Notes: generated by a model not told the origin, from the sequence alone. 10,119 nucleotides of DNA from Moraxella lacunata (GCF_002027545.1 NZ_MXAN01000098.1:1-10119), one strand, 5' to 3'. Counted from the stretch's first letter, positions 1-6,175 are shown. Numbers and translations: made by a program.

Positions 1-80
1 TTATGGTATCTACACGTCCAATTTTAAAATCAATTTATTCAACAATCCTACATTTATAACAACAAAACAAAAGGCAACCC

Positions 81-1187
81 ATGACCCCAATCACAACCCG
101 TTATCGTTCATTATTTGCCACGCTTGGCATGAGTGTGGTGCTTGGGGTCGGTGTGCCTGCTTTTGCCAATAATACGGCAACCGCTCCCGCTCCCAACGCC
201 CAAAACACCGCCATAGCAACCGCTGATGCTCAGAGCGAAGGGCAAGCGGTGGAGAATTTGATTGTTTTAAATGAATTAAATAAAGCCAAAAATCAAGCCC
301 AAGCCCAACAAAATCAAGCCCAAGCAGATAGCCAAACCCAATCTGCACCACGCCAATCTACCGCCCCTGCCGTCTCTCATGACAAGCTGATTTTAAACAA
401 TCCTGTTGTTGATGAAGCCCATATCTTGACCGCCAGCGAAAAGGCTCATTTGGAGACTCAGCTAAGACGGATTTATGATGACGGCTTGGCTCAAATGGCG
501 GTGGTGATTGTGCCGACCACAGACGGTATGGATATTTTTGACTATGCTATCAATGTGGCGAACCGTTGGCAACTTGGGCAAAAAGACACCGATGAAGGCA
601 TTTTAATGGCGGTGGCGATTAACGACCGCAAATTGCACATCGTTACGGGCTATGGCGTAGAAGGGGTGTTGCCCGATGCCAGTTTGAACCGCATTATCCG
701 TGAAGACATCACGCCCAGTTTTAAAACAGGAGCATACGCCCAAGGCATATCGGCAGGGATTGCACGCATTGATGAGCGACTGCGAGCCGACCCCGAGACC
801 CTTGCCCGAGCGGACGCACAGCAGGTAAGTGCCGATGAAGAAATTAGCGTGGTGCCGTTTTTTATTTTTGCCATGTTTTTTGGTACGGTGTTAAGCGGTG
901 CTTTGGGGCGGTTTTTGGGGGCGAGCGTGTCCACAGGCGGTTTTGTGCTACTGGCGACTTTGTTTGGCGTGGGGCTACTGACCGCCATTGGAGCAGGCAT
1001 TTTGCTTTGGATATTGCTCATTCTTGGCGTGTTTTCAAATGGCGGACGGCGTGGCGGTGGCACTTATGTCGGCGGGGGCGGATTTGGTGGCTCTGGCGGG
1101 GGCTTTGGGGGCGGTGGGTTTGGCTCTGGTGGCTTCGGTGGGGGCGGTGGCGGATTTGGCGGTGGCGGAGCAGGTGGCTCTTGGTAA
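81..1187 (+). CDS. TPM-domain (YgcG-type) exported membrane protein with glycine-rich tail
   Basis: The 368-residue product starts with a typical signal peptide: basic RYR, a hydrophobic core at about 11-26, and likely cleavage after AFA at residue 29. An Ala/Gln-rich low-complexity linker (about 30-100) follows, then a TPM domain (about 105-235). TPM hallmarks are NRWQLGQKDTDEG, the DRKLHIVTGYGVEGVLPD stretch and the R-I-I-R-E-D segment. Two or more hydrophobic segments lie at about 256-317, and the tail (321-368) is nearly all Gly with Phe and Ser. The fold should sit outside the inner membrane, anchored near its C-terminus. TPM proteins are often encoded next to LemA; members have been linked to phosphatase activity or to photosystem II repair in plants, but the role here is unknown. 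The ATG at 81 follows an AAAAGGCAA ribosome-binding sequence. Two further genes on the same strand follow closely, so it is probably first or internal in an operon. No lemA is visible within the 80 upstream bases. Confidence 0.9.
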   Translation: MTPITTRYRSLFATLGMSVVLGVGVPAFANNTATAPAPNAQNTAIATADAQSEGQAVENLIVLNELNKAKNQAQAQQNQAQADSQTQSAPRQSTAPAVSHDKLILNNPVVDEAHILTASEKAHLETQLRRIYDDGLAQMAVVIVPTTDGMDIFDYAINVANRWQLGQKDTDEGILMAVAINDRKLHIVTGYGVEGVLPDASLNRIIREDITPSFKTGAYAQGISAGIARIDERLRADPETLARADAQQVSADEEISVVPFFIFAMFFGTVLSGALGRFLGASVSTGGFVLLATLFGVGLLTAIGAGILLWILLILGVFSNGGRRGGGTYVGGGGFGGSGGGFGGGGFGSGGFGGGGGGFGGGGAGGSW

Positions 1188-1212
1188 CTTATTGAAAAAG
1201 AAGGATAAAAAT

Positions 1213-1725
1213 ATGAGACACATTCCCCAAAAAAGCCCAGCACGCCTGTTTCGCCAGCTTATTTTTGTGCCATTTTTGCACAATCGCTGGCTTACCGCCG
1301 AACTCAAAATCGCCCTTGCCGAGCGTATCGCCCGAGCCGAAAAGGGTCATCGTGGCGAGATACGCCTTATCATTGAAAATCATCTGCCGATTGGTATCGC
1401 TTATGATAACGACTGTCGTGGGCGTGCCTTGCAACTCTTTGGCGAATATGGCGTGTGGGACACCGCTCACAATACAGGCGTGCTGATTTATGTCAATCTG
1501 TGCGAGCATGACCTTGAAATCATTGCCGACCGTGGCATTGATACGTATGCGTGCGATGATTGGCAAAATCTTTGCCAAAATACGCTAGATTATTTTAAAA
1601 AAGGCGACATGGCGGACGGCTTGGGGTGGCTTATTGATGAGATTGGGCGACTTTTGAATCAATATTTCCCTTGTGATGATATAAATGGCAATGAATTGCC
1701 TGATAATGTGGTGTATCTAAGGTAG
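1213..1725 (+). CDS. Second TPM-domain protein, cytoplasmic or peripheral
   Basis: The product is 170 residues with no signal peptide and no clear membrane helix. The TPM-like core is visible in GEIRLIIE (about 48-55), RGRALQLFGEYGVWDT (69-84), NTGVLIYVNLCEHDLEIIADRGI (87-109) and a C-terminal helix near GDMADGLGWLIDEIGRLL (131-148). This pattern is known for short TPM proteins that sit next to a longer exported TPM protein. The reading frame stays open upstream to about 988, but that part overlaps the glycine-rich end of the preceding gene. The ATG at 1213 has a clear AGAAGGA ribosome-binding site seven bases ahead and gives the family's usual length. It lies 25 bases after the preceding stop, so the two are probably co-transcribed and may work together. 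Enzymatic function is not established. Confidence 0.85.
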   Translation: MRHIPQKSPARLFRQLIFVPFLHNRWLTAELKIALAERIARAEKGHRGEIRLIIENHLPIGIAYDNDCRGRALQLFGEYGVWDTAHNTGVLIYVNLCEHDLEIIADRGIDTYACDDWQNLCQNTLDYFKKGDMADGLGWLIDEIGRLLNQYFPCDDINGNELPDNVVYLR

Positions 1726-1731
1726 GTAAAA

Positions 1732-2070
1732 ATGAACGCAACACAGCTTTTTATCGGACTTATCGCACTGTTTATCGGGCTATTTGTCATTGCCTTAGCT
1801 AAGCCCTATTTTGCCAAAAAGCCTGCCAGTATTGATGATTTTAAAAAAGAACTTGGTAGGTTATTGCCTAACCATGACCTAATGATAAAACACGGTTCGC
1901 AATCTCGCATCATCGTAAGCCTAGACGGCATTCAAAAGGCGATTGTTATCATGGATAAGCCAAAAGCGGACTATGTCATGGGCGGTTTGCCGATTTTTAC
2001 CACGGATAAAGTGAGTAAATTAAAACCCATTGCCGATAAAATCGGAGCGAGTGCTGTGGTGGTGAATTAG
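1732..2070 (+). CDS. Small single-pass membrane protein of unknown function
   Basis: I do not recognise this 112-residue protein. An N-terminal hydrophobic helix (about 5-24, rich in Ile, Leu, Phe and Ala) is followed at once by a basic KPYFAKK segment. That suggests a signal anchor with the remainder in the cytoplasm. The soluble part (about 32-112) alternates predicted beta strands and helices (RIIVSLDGIQKAIVIMD, then KLKPIADKIGASAVVVN). The start codon lies six bases after the stop of the TPM gene, and an AAGGTAGG ribosome-binding sequence overlaps that stop. Co-transcription and perhaps translational coupling are therefore likely. Its place as third gene of a TPM operon hints at an envelope role, but that is inference. 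Confidence 0.75.
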   Translation: MNATQLFIGLIALFIGLFVIALAKPYFAKKPASIDDFKKELGRLLPNHDLMIKHGSQSRIIVSLDGIQKAIVIMDKPKADYVMGGLPIFTTDKVSKLKPIADKIGASAVVVN

Positions 2071-2332
2071 CTTAATTTGCCTTTAATAGAGATTTTTTAA
2101 AATAAAATAATGCTTACTTTATTTTCAACTTAAAATGGTAGTTTATTGATTGTTCCATAATTATTTTTTAAGTTGTCGGGGCGAATCATATTTGCCCTTG
2201 ATAAACCAATCACTGATACACTCTACAAAATGAAAAAGTGCTACGGTTTCCGTGGTAAAATTCAAATTTGTTAGCTGTATAAAGTTGAGAATAAGGGATG
2301 CTTTAAAAATTTATAAAATCATCAATGCTTGC
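2071..2332. other. Gene-free AT-rich spacer after the TPM operon
   Basis: No credible coding sequence is visible here; the longest clean ATG frame around 2231 encodes only 14 residues. An all-AT stem (AAAATAAA at 2099-2106 pairing with TTTATTTT at 2118-2125) could be a weak end to the upstream operon, but it lacks a GC-rich stem. A GC-containing palindrome at 2178-2198 is annotated separately. Confidence 0.6.
2178..2198. repeat. Short palindromic hairpin (GGGGCGAAT...ATTTGCCCT)
   Basis: GGGCGAAT (2179-2186) pairs with ATTTGCCC (2190-2197) around a three-base CAT loop, with one G-T wobble. The outer G2178-T2198 can add another wobble. No T-run follows, so it is not a classical terminator. The form, a TCGGGGCGAA...TTGCCCTTG palindrome in intergenic DNA, resembles dispersed short palindromic repeats found in many bacterial genomes. 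Copy number cannot be judged from one window. Confidence 0.4.
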
Positions 2333-2612
2333 TAGGGCGTGCCTGCCTTTGGTATTTGCCATGAAAAATGCCTGTTTAAAAAAGCAGGGGAATCGCCCGT
2401 TTTTCAGGGAAAAAGTGAAGTTTGATAGTTATTCTGTCAAACAAGTTTTTATTATGAAAAACAATCCGACCACTTAACTGGGTAAATTTTAAGATTTTTA
2501 CTTAACTCTTTAAATTAAGTGGTCGAATAGTCATTTTTCATGCAAAAATTGATAAAAGCGTTAAATTTTCATCGTTTTTTATAAGAATGTTATCAATGGT
2601 AGGCACGCCCTA
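2333..2612. mobile_element. MITE-like non-coding element with 19-bp imperfect terminal inverted repeats
   Basis: The left end (2333-2351) and the reverse complement of the right end (2594-2612) agree at 17 of 19 positions. The first 15 bases, TAGGGCGTGCCTGCC versus TAGGGCGTGCCTACC, differ once. Both ends are bounded by TA, as expected for a TA target duplication of the IS630/Tc1-mariner type. The 280-bp interior has no open frame of useful size and carries a long internal inverted repeat. Short length, terminal repeats and lack of a transposase fit a MITE. The TA assignment is inferred because an empty site is not available. A third end-like copy lies at 2653-2666, so the real element could be longer or compound. 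Confidence 0.5.
2454..2541. repeat. Long imperfect inverted repeat inside the MITE-like element
   Basis: CGACCACTTAA (2467-2477) is perfectly matched by TTAAGTGGTCG (2515-2525). After a short mismatched step, the arms resume with ATGAAAAA (2454-2461) against TTTTTCAT (2534-2541). RNA or single-stranded DNA of either strand could form a two-part stem with a 37-base loop. Such internal dyads are common in non-autonomous elements. A regulatory or terminator role is possible but unsupported. Confidence 0.55.
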
Positions 2613-2652
2613 AGCTTAAAAACCCTACCAACGATAAAATCTACCAATGCAT

Positions 2653-2666
2653 TAGGTATGCCCTAA
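2653..2666. repeat. Third copy of the element's terminal sequence, overlapping a stop codon
   Basis: TAGGTATGCCCTAA matches the right terminal repeat TAGGCACGCCCTAA (2600-2613) at 12 of 14 positions. The preceding ACCAATG also resembles the ATCAATG before the right end. It contains the TAG stop (2663-2665 on the reverse strand) of the HAD phosphatase gene. It may be an older or alternative element end, or part of a nested insertion. Confidence 0.35.
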
Positions 2667-3475
2667 ATCATCCCCAAAGCCACAAGTCCCCTAAGTATCC
2701 CGTCGTCATCATGGCGTGGGCAGACATAGTCCGCCACGGCTTTTAGGTCAGGGTGGGCGTTACCCATCGCCACGCCAAAGCCTACCGATGAGAGCATTTC
2801 AATGTCATTTAGCCCGTCCCCAAAGGCGACAGCGTCCGCCATGGACAGACCCAGTGCGTCCAGCACCGAGCGAATGCCCCTAGCCTTTGAGCCGTGGACA
2901 TCTAGGATGTCCACACCCGAGATGTGCCAGCGCACGGTTTTTAGGTCATCGCTTAGGGCGGATGAGAGCTGGGCGGTGTGGTTATTTTCATAAAATGCCA
3001 GCATTTGATAGACGGGTGTGCTCATGTCAAACGACTCTGCCACACGATAGGGAATGTGTAGCGATGTCAGGGCTTGTACCATGTATTCATCAGGGCTGAC
3101 TGTGATAATCTCATCACGGGTCATGTAGCCGTGGGCGATACGCTCGCTTTGTAGGTGGGAGGTGGTGTGGGTCAGCTGAGCGTGCGTCAAGGGAAAATGG
3201 GTCAGGCATTTGCCTTGATACTCGTTATACTGCCCGTTAATCGTCACAAAAATGTCAATGCCAATCTCATCGATAAGCTTATTAATACAAGGCGGAAACA
3301 CGCACAGACCACGCCCTGTGGCGATGGCGACCATGATACCACGCTCTTTTAGGGCGTGTAGGGCGGTTTTGGTGCTGTCTAAAATGTGATTTTCGTATTT
3401 GATGTAGAGCGTGTCATCGATGTCAAAAAAGACGATTTTGGGGGTGGTGGGCGTGGTGGCAGGCGTGGTATTCAT
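2663..3475 (-). CDS. Cof-type HAD-superfamily hydrolase (HAD-IIB phosphatase)
   Basis: All four HAD motifs are present in this 270-residue protein. Motif I is FFDIDDTL, with nucleophile D18 and acid/base D20. Motif II is AIATGR with T53. Motif III is K197 in GSKARGIRSVLDALG. Motif IV is GDGLNDIEML with D220 and D224 for magnesium. The cap domain between about 85 and 185 is the C2B type of the Cof/YidA group. These cytoplasmic enzymes remove phosphate from sugar phosphates, nucleotides or cofactors, and the substrate cannot be predicted from sequence. The length is normal for the family. The ATG at 3475 has no strong ribosome-binding site, but the next methionine (residue 48) would remove motif I. 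The first 12 residues are Thr/Pro-rich. It is divergent from sdhE across a 106-base gap and ends inside an element-like repeat. Confidence 0.92.
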   Translation of the reverse strand: MNTTPATTPTTPKIVFFDIDDTLYIKYENHILDSTKTALHALKERGIMVAIATGRGLCVFPPCINKLIDEIGIDIFVTINGQYNEYQGKCLTHFPLTHAQLTHTTSHLQSERIAHGYMTRDEIITVSPDEYMVQALTSLHIPYRVAESFDMSTPVYQMLAFYENNHTAQLSSALSDDLKTVRWHISGVDILDVHGSKARGIRSVLDALGLSMADAVAFGDGLNDIEMLSSVGFGVAMGNAHPDLKAVADYVCPRHDDDGILRGLVALGMI

Positions 3476-3501
3476 GAGCGTTTTTCATTGAAAATTTACC
3501 T

Positions 3502-3530
3502 ATTTTATGCAAAAATAACCGCATTTGCAA
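3502..3530 (-). promoter_or_regulatory. Candidate sigma-70 promoter for the HAD phosphatase
   Basis: On the reverse strand, TTGCAA (3525-3530) is followed after 17 bases by TAAAAT (3502-3507). This puts a start site about 20 bases before the ATG. Four and five of six positions match consensus, at ideal spacing. No other evidence supports it. Confidence 0.4.
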
Positions 3531-3533
3531 ATC

Positions 3534-3562
3534 TTGCTGATTTGTGATGATTTTGATTTAAA
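3534..3562 (+). promoter_or_regulatory. Candidate sigma-70 promoter for the sdhE operon
   Basis: TTGCTG (3534-3539) and TTTAAA (3557-3562) are separated by 17 bases and lie 20 bases upstream of the sdhE ATG. Both hexamers match consensus at only four positions. Its -35 lies just beside that of the divergent phosphatase promoter, so the two may compete. Confidence 0.3.
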
Positions 3563-3581
3563 AGACACCAAAAGGCAATCC

Positions 3582-3857
3582 ATGACCACACCCGATTTAG
3601 AACCGACCTTACACCAACGCCGTATCATCTATCAAGCTCGCCGTGGCTTAAAGGAGCTGGATTTTTATATTGACCCCTATGTCAAAAGCCACTATCTCAC
3701 CGCCAATGAGCAAGAACAGCTTGCTTTTGAGAGACTCTTAGAACATGAAGACCCTGATTTGTTACTGTTTTTTTTGGGGCAGGCAAGCCCTGATGATGCC
3801 GAGATAGGCTCGCTCATTGATAAGATAAAGGCACTCAGACACACCCAGTCGCTCTGA
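3582..3857 (+). CDS. sdhE: SdhE, FAD assembly factor for succinate dehydrogenase
   Basis: The 91-residue product has the family signature RRGLKELD (R20-D27), the conserved RGxxE motif of SdhE/Sdh5 proteins, followed by a helical bundle. The segment EHEDPDLLLFFLG (about 54-66) matches the family's D-P-D-L...W-L-G region, with Phe in place of the common Trp. SdhE is a small soluble protein that promotes covalent attachment of FAD to the flavoprotein subunit of succinate dehydrogenase and fumarate reductase. The ATG at 3582 has AAGGCAA upstream and gives the usual length. A TTG at 3525 in the same frame would add 19 residues not typical of the family. The stop overlaps the start of the next gene. 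Confidence 0.93.
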   Translation: MTTPDLEPTLHQRRIIYQARRGLKELDFYIDPYVKSHYLTANEQEQLAFERLLEHEDPDLLLFFLGQASPDDAEIGSLIDKIKALRHTQSL

Positions 3858-4261
3858 TGTTTATTGATACTGCCATCACACAGGTCGCTCATGACTTGCC
3901 CATCAAGGCTGGTGTGCTTGTCATCACACTATTGCTGATGGCGGTGATGGGCGTGCCGTGGTGGCAGTATGCCATGGTGGGTGTGGTGTGGGTGGTGTGT
4001 CTGTGCCTAGATAAAGTGCGTGCCATCCCGATACATGAGCTGTCCGCCCATGCCCCTGATGATGTGTGGTATCTGGGCATGTATGATGGGGCGGATAGGC
4101 AGATATGGCAGGCGTATCTGTCGGATGTGGCGGTGATGGGGCGAAGGGTGACGATGACGTTTCGTGTTGTCGTGCCGTTTGAGATAACGTACCGAGTAAC
4201 CATTCATCATCGCATGGTGTCAGAGCAGGATTTTCGCCGATTGGCATCACTAAAAATATAG
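3857..4261 (+). CDS. YgfX/CptA-like two-helix membrane protein
   Basis: The 134-residue product has two close hydrophobic segments (about 17-33 and 36-52) joined by a short PWW turn, then a soluble C-terminal part that looks beta-rich. Sequence motifs alone do not identify it. Its length (about 135 in the family), hairpin topology and position directly after sdhE match YgfX (CptA), the membrane protein encoded with SdhE (YgfY/CptB) in enterobacteria. YgfX was proposed to be a toxin acting on cell-shape proteins, but it also has a reported link to SdhE, so its function is unsettled. The start codon shares a base with the sdhE stop (TGATG), indicating translational coupling. Its own stop overlaps the ribosome-binding site of nnr. 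Confidence 0.7.
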   Translation: MFIDTAITQVAHDLPIKAGVLVITLLLMAVMGVPWWQYAMVGVVWVVCLCLDKVRAIPIHELSAHAPDDVWYLGMYDGADRQIWQAYLSDVAVMGRRVTMTFRVVVPFEITYRVTIHHRMVSEQDFRRLASLKI

Positions 4262-4270
4262 GAAAAGCCA

Positions 4271-5725
4271 ATGACCGTACCCATTTACACCGCCAAAGCC
4301 GTCAAAGACTGGGAGAATCGCTGGTTTGCAGATGGCAACAGCTCGTTTGGTCTCATGAAACAGGCAAGCCTTGCACTGTGTTTGCAAGTCATTGATTTTG
4401 TCAATAAAAACAACATCACCCAAGCCGACATCATCGCATGGTGTGGTGTGGGCAACAATGGCGGAGACGGTTATCTGACGGCAAAATATCTGGTAGATAG
4501 ACTGGATAATGAGCATTTTAATGTACAAATCATCGCTCCAAATCCGCCAAAAAGCGTGGATGCCGTCCGTGCTAGGTTGCTATGTATAGGCGTGCCAATG
4601 CGTGATGATGTGGGCGGTGTCATTCGCAAATTTGAAAAAGTGATTCATCTGGATGCGTTGTTTGGTAATGGGCTAGACAGAAAGCTTGACAAAGCACACC
4701 AAGACATCATCCATGCCTTTAACGCCCAAACAGGCACTAAAATCGCCCTTGACGTGCCAAGCGGTCTGCACCCTGATAGGGGTATCCCCATACCCGTCTG
4801 TGCGGACGTGGACATGACCTTGTGTGTCATGGGGTTAAAAATGGGGCTGTTTGTCGGGGCGGCAAAGGACTTTGTGGGGCAAGTTGTTAATCTGCCTTTG
4901 ATACCGCCTGATGATGAGCTGTCAGCGGTGGCGTATCTGTCGGATAAACCAAAACCGCCCACACGCCAAAGCACCGCCCACAAAGGCGACTTTGGCACGG
5001 TGGCGGTCGTGGGTGGTCATCGGCGTATGGGTGGGGCGGTCATCATGGCAAGCCAGATGGCGATGAGCATGGGGGCAGGGCGAGTTACGGCAATCTGTCA
5101 TGCCACGCACCACAGTGCCATGCTGACCCGCTCGCCTAATGTCATGGTGGCGGACATTGATGAGATGAGCGTGGAGAGCTTGGCAGGATTTGACCGTGTG
5201 GCGTTTGGCATGGGGCTTGGGCGTGATGTGTGGGCAGAGATGGTTTTTGATAAAGTCATGGATAGAGTAATTCATCACGCCTTTGATAGGGTGGTGCTAG
5301 ACGCTGATGCGTTGTACTTTTTGGCAAAAAATCCATGTAAATTGTCCAATCATGTCATCTGTACGCCCCATTCGGCAGAGTCGGCACGCCTGCTTGGCGT
5401 GAGTGTGGCGGACGTGGATAATGACAAACTAGGCACGCTGTATCGCTTGCATGAGCGGCATGGTGGGCAATGGGTCATCAAAGGGGCAAATACGCTAAGC
5501 TTTGACGGCACAAGGGTGCAATTTTGCCCATTCGGTAATGCCTTTATGGCAACCGCAGGCATGGGCGACGTGCTGGCGGGTATGCTCGTTGGGTTGGACA
5601 TGAATGTGCATGACGTGGTGGCGTGGCACGCTGTCATGGGCGATAGGCTTGCTGACGGGGCGATGTTTGGCATTCATGCGTATGACATGGCGGATGTGGC
5701 AGGTGAGATGGTTTTAGGCGGGTAA
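4271..5725 (+). CDS. nnr: Bifunctional NAD(P)H-hydrate epimerase/dehydratase
   Basis: This 484-residue protein is a full-length fusion of the two enzymes that repair hydrated NADH and NADPH. The N-terminal YjeF_N epimerase (about 1-215) shows GVGNNGGDGYLTAKYL (59-74), LDALFGNGLDR (127-137) and DVPSGLHPD (161-169), with the conserved Asp161. The C-terminal ADP/ATP-dependent dehydratase (about 235-484) shows HKGDFGTVAVVGG (237-249), MGAGRV (267-272), LDADAL (343-348), TPHSAESARLLG (365-376), KGANTL (404-409) and GMGDVLAGM (430-438). The family more often has GTG in the two GxG motifs (here GNG and GMG) and TPHPGE rather than TPHSAE. These are mild departures and the key acidic residues remain. 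The start is supported by AGGA seven bases upstream, overlapping the previous stop. It is the last gene of the sdhE operon, before a terminator at 5796. Confidence 0.95.
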   Translation: MTVPIYTAKAVKDWENRWFADGNSSFGLMKQASLALCLQVIDFVNKNNITQADIIAWCGVGNNGGDGYLTAKYLVDRLDNEHFNVQIIAPNPPKSVDAVRARLLCIGVPMRDDVGGVIRKFEKVIHLDALFGNGLDRKLDKAHQDIIHAFNAQTGTKIALDVPSGLHPDRGIPIPVCADVDMTLCVMGLKMGLFVGAAKDFVGQVVNLPLIPPDDELSAVAYLSDKPKPPTRQSTAHKGDFGTVAVVGGHRRMGGAVIMASQMAMSMGAGRVTAICHATHHSAMLTRSPNVMVADIDEMSVESLAGFDRVAFGMGLGRDVWAEMVFDKVMDRVIHHAFDRVVLDADALYFLAKNPCKLSNHVICTPHSAESARLLGVSVADVDNDKLGTLYRLHERHGGQWVIKGANTLSFDGTRVQFCPFGNAFMATAGMGDVLAGMLVGLDMNVHDVVAWHAVMGDRLADGAMFGIHAYDMADVAGEMVLGG

Positions 5726-5795
5726 ATTAGACAGGGCAAAATAGACAAAAAGTCAAGGTTTCACAGACAGATAAAGCAAATACCATCAAAAAATT

Positions 5796-5826
5796 GGCAA
5801 GTAATTGTTTTTACTTGTCATTTTTT
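5796..5826 (+). terminator. Rho-independent terminator of the sdhE-nnr operon
   Basis: GGCAAGTAA (5796-5804) pairs with TTACTTGTC (5811-5819) across a six-base loop, with one G-T wobble. A T-run follows at 5821-5826. It lies 70 bases after the nnr stop. Confidence 0.75.
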
Positions 5827-5848
5827 ATGGCTAAAATCTGCCAAAAAT

Positions 5849-5883
5849 TTATCCCCAAAAGCTGTGGATAAGCCTGTGGATAA
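5849..5883. promoter_or_regulatory. DnaA-box cluster
   Basis: Two perfect boxes, TGTGGATAA at 5863-5871 and 5875-5883 (TTATCCACA on the reverse strand), lie 12 bases apart start to start, about one helical turn. TTATCCCCA at 5849-5857 matches the box with one mismatch in the opposite orientation. Helical phasing suggests cooperative binding. Confidence 0.65.
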
Positions 5884-5940
5884 CTTTGTAATTTTATGTA
5901 AAAATACTGTAATGATGGGCGATGACGGTTGATTGGTTGA

Positions 5941-6020
5941 AATTTATACATAATTTTATCGAAAATAAATCATTTAAAATCAATAGCTTATAAGTATAAA
6001 TTTGCTTAAATTTTGATAAA
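5941..6020. promoter_or_regulatory. AT-rich tract (possible DNA-unwinding element) with an IHF consensus site
   Basis: Only about 11 of 80 bases are G or C. Within it, AATCAATAGCTTA (5978-5990) fits the IHF consensus WATCAANNNNTTR at every defined position. An IHF bend between DnaA boxes and a melting region is known at E. coli oriC. The role here is inferred. Confidence 0.4.
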
Positions 6021-6070
6021 TTGGGCAGTCACCGCAAAATGTTTCACGCACCATCAAGAATAAAACACTC

Positions 6071-6079
6071 TGTGGATAA
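6071..6079. promoter_or_regulatory. DnaA box on the far side of the AT-rich tract
   Basis: TGTGGATAA is a perfect match to the DnaA box, in the same orientation as the boxes at 5863 and 5875, and lies 36 bases from the groEL terminator. Confidence 0.55.
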
Positions 6080-6114
6080 GTGTATGTTTTTGACATTCGC
6101 CAAAGATTGACCAC

Positions 6115-6144
6115 AAAAAATCCTGCCATAAGACAGGATTTTTT
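6115..6144 (-). terminator. Rho-independent terminator of groESL, potentially bidirectional
   Basis: AAAAAATCCTG (6115-6125) pairs perfectly with CAGGATTTTTT (6134-6144) around an eight-base loop. The groEL transcript ends in the T-run complementary to 6115-6120. On the forward strand the T-run continues to 6146, so it could also stop transcription coming from the other side. It lies about 30 bases after the groEL stop. Confidence 0.85.
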
Positions 6145-6175
6145 TTGGATAGCTAAGCAGCTGATAACTAGGCGA

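Larger units (their letters stand above)
5827..6114. other. Origin-like non-coding region with DnaA boxes, AT-rich tract and IHF site
   Basis: No gene is credible in this 288-base stretch, which lies between the nnr and groEL terminators. It contains three perfect DnaA boxes (TGTGGATAA at 5863, 5875 and 6071, all in one orientation) and a near-match in the opposite orientation at 5849. It also has a perfect IHF consensus (5978-5990) and an 80-base tract of about 86% AT flanked by the boxes. Such an arrangement is typical of replication origins, where DnaA binds and melts an adjacent AT-rich element. Against a chromosomal oriC, no dnaA, dnaN, gyrB, rpmH or mnmG neighbour is seen, and groEL reads toward the site. 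Other options are a DnaA-titrating locus or a secondary origin. Confidence 0.45.

Noticed and set aside
1..80. Possible end of a lemA gene before the TPM operon
   Set aside because: No forward frame in these bases resembles a LemA C-terminus.
988..1212. Upstream extension of the second TPM gene from a TTG start
   Set aside because: It overlaps the glycine-rich end of the first gene in another frame and lacks family similarity; the ATG at 1213 has a good ribosome-binding site.
650..1307. Reverse-strand open frames under the TPM genes
   Set aside because: They mirror the forward coding sequence, are Pro/Ala/Ser-rich shadows, and have no recognisable domains.
2099..2125. AT-only stem after the TPM operon as a terminator
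   Set aside because: The stem has no G-C pairs and no clear T-tract beyond the arm itself.
6041..6049. TGTTTCACG resembling half of a parS site
   Set aside because: Only the first nine bases match; the other half (TGAAACA) is absent, so ParB binding is not supported.
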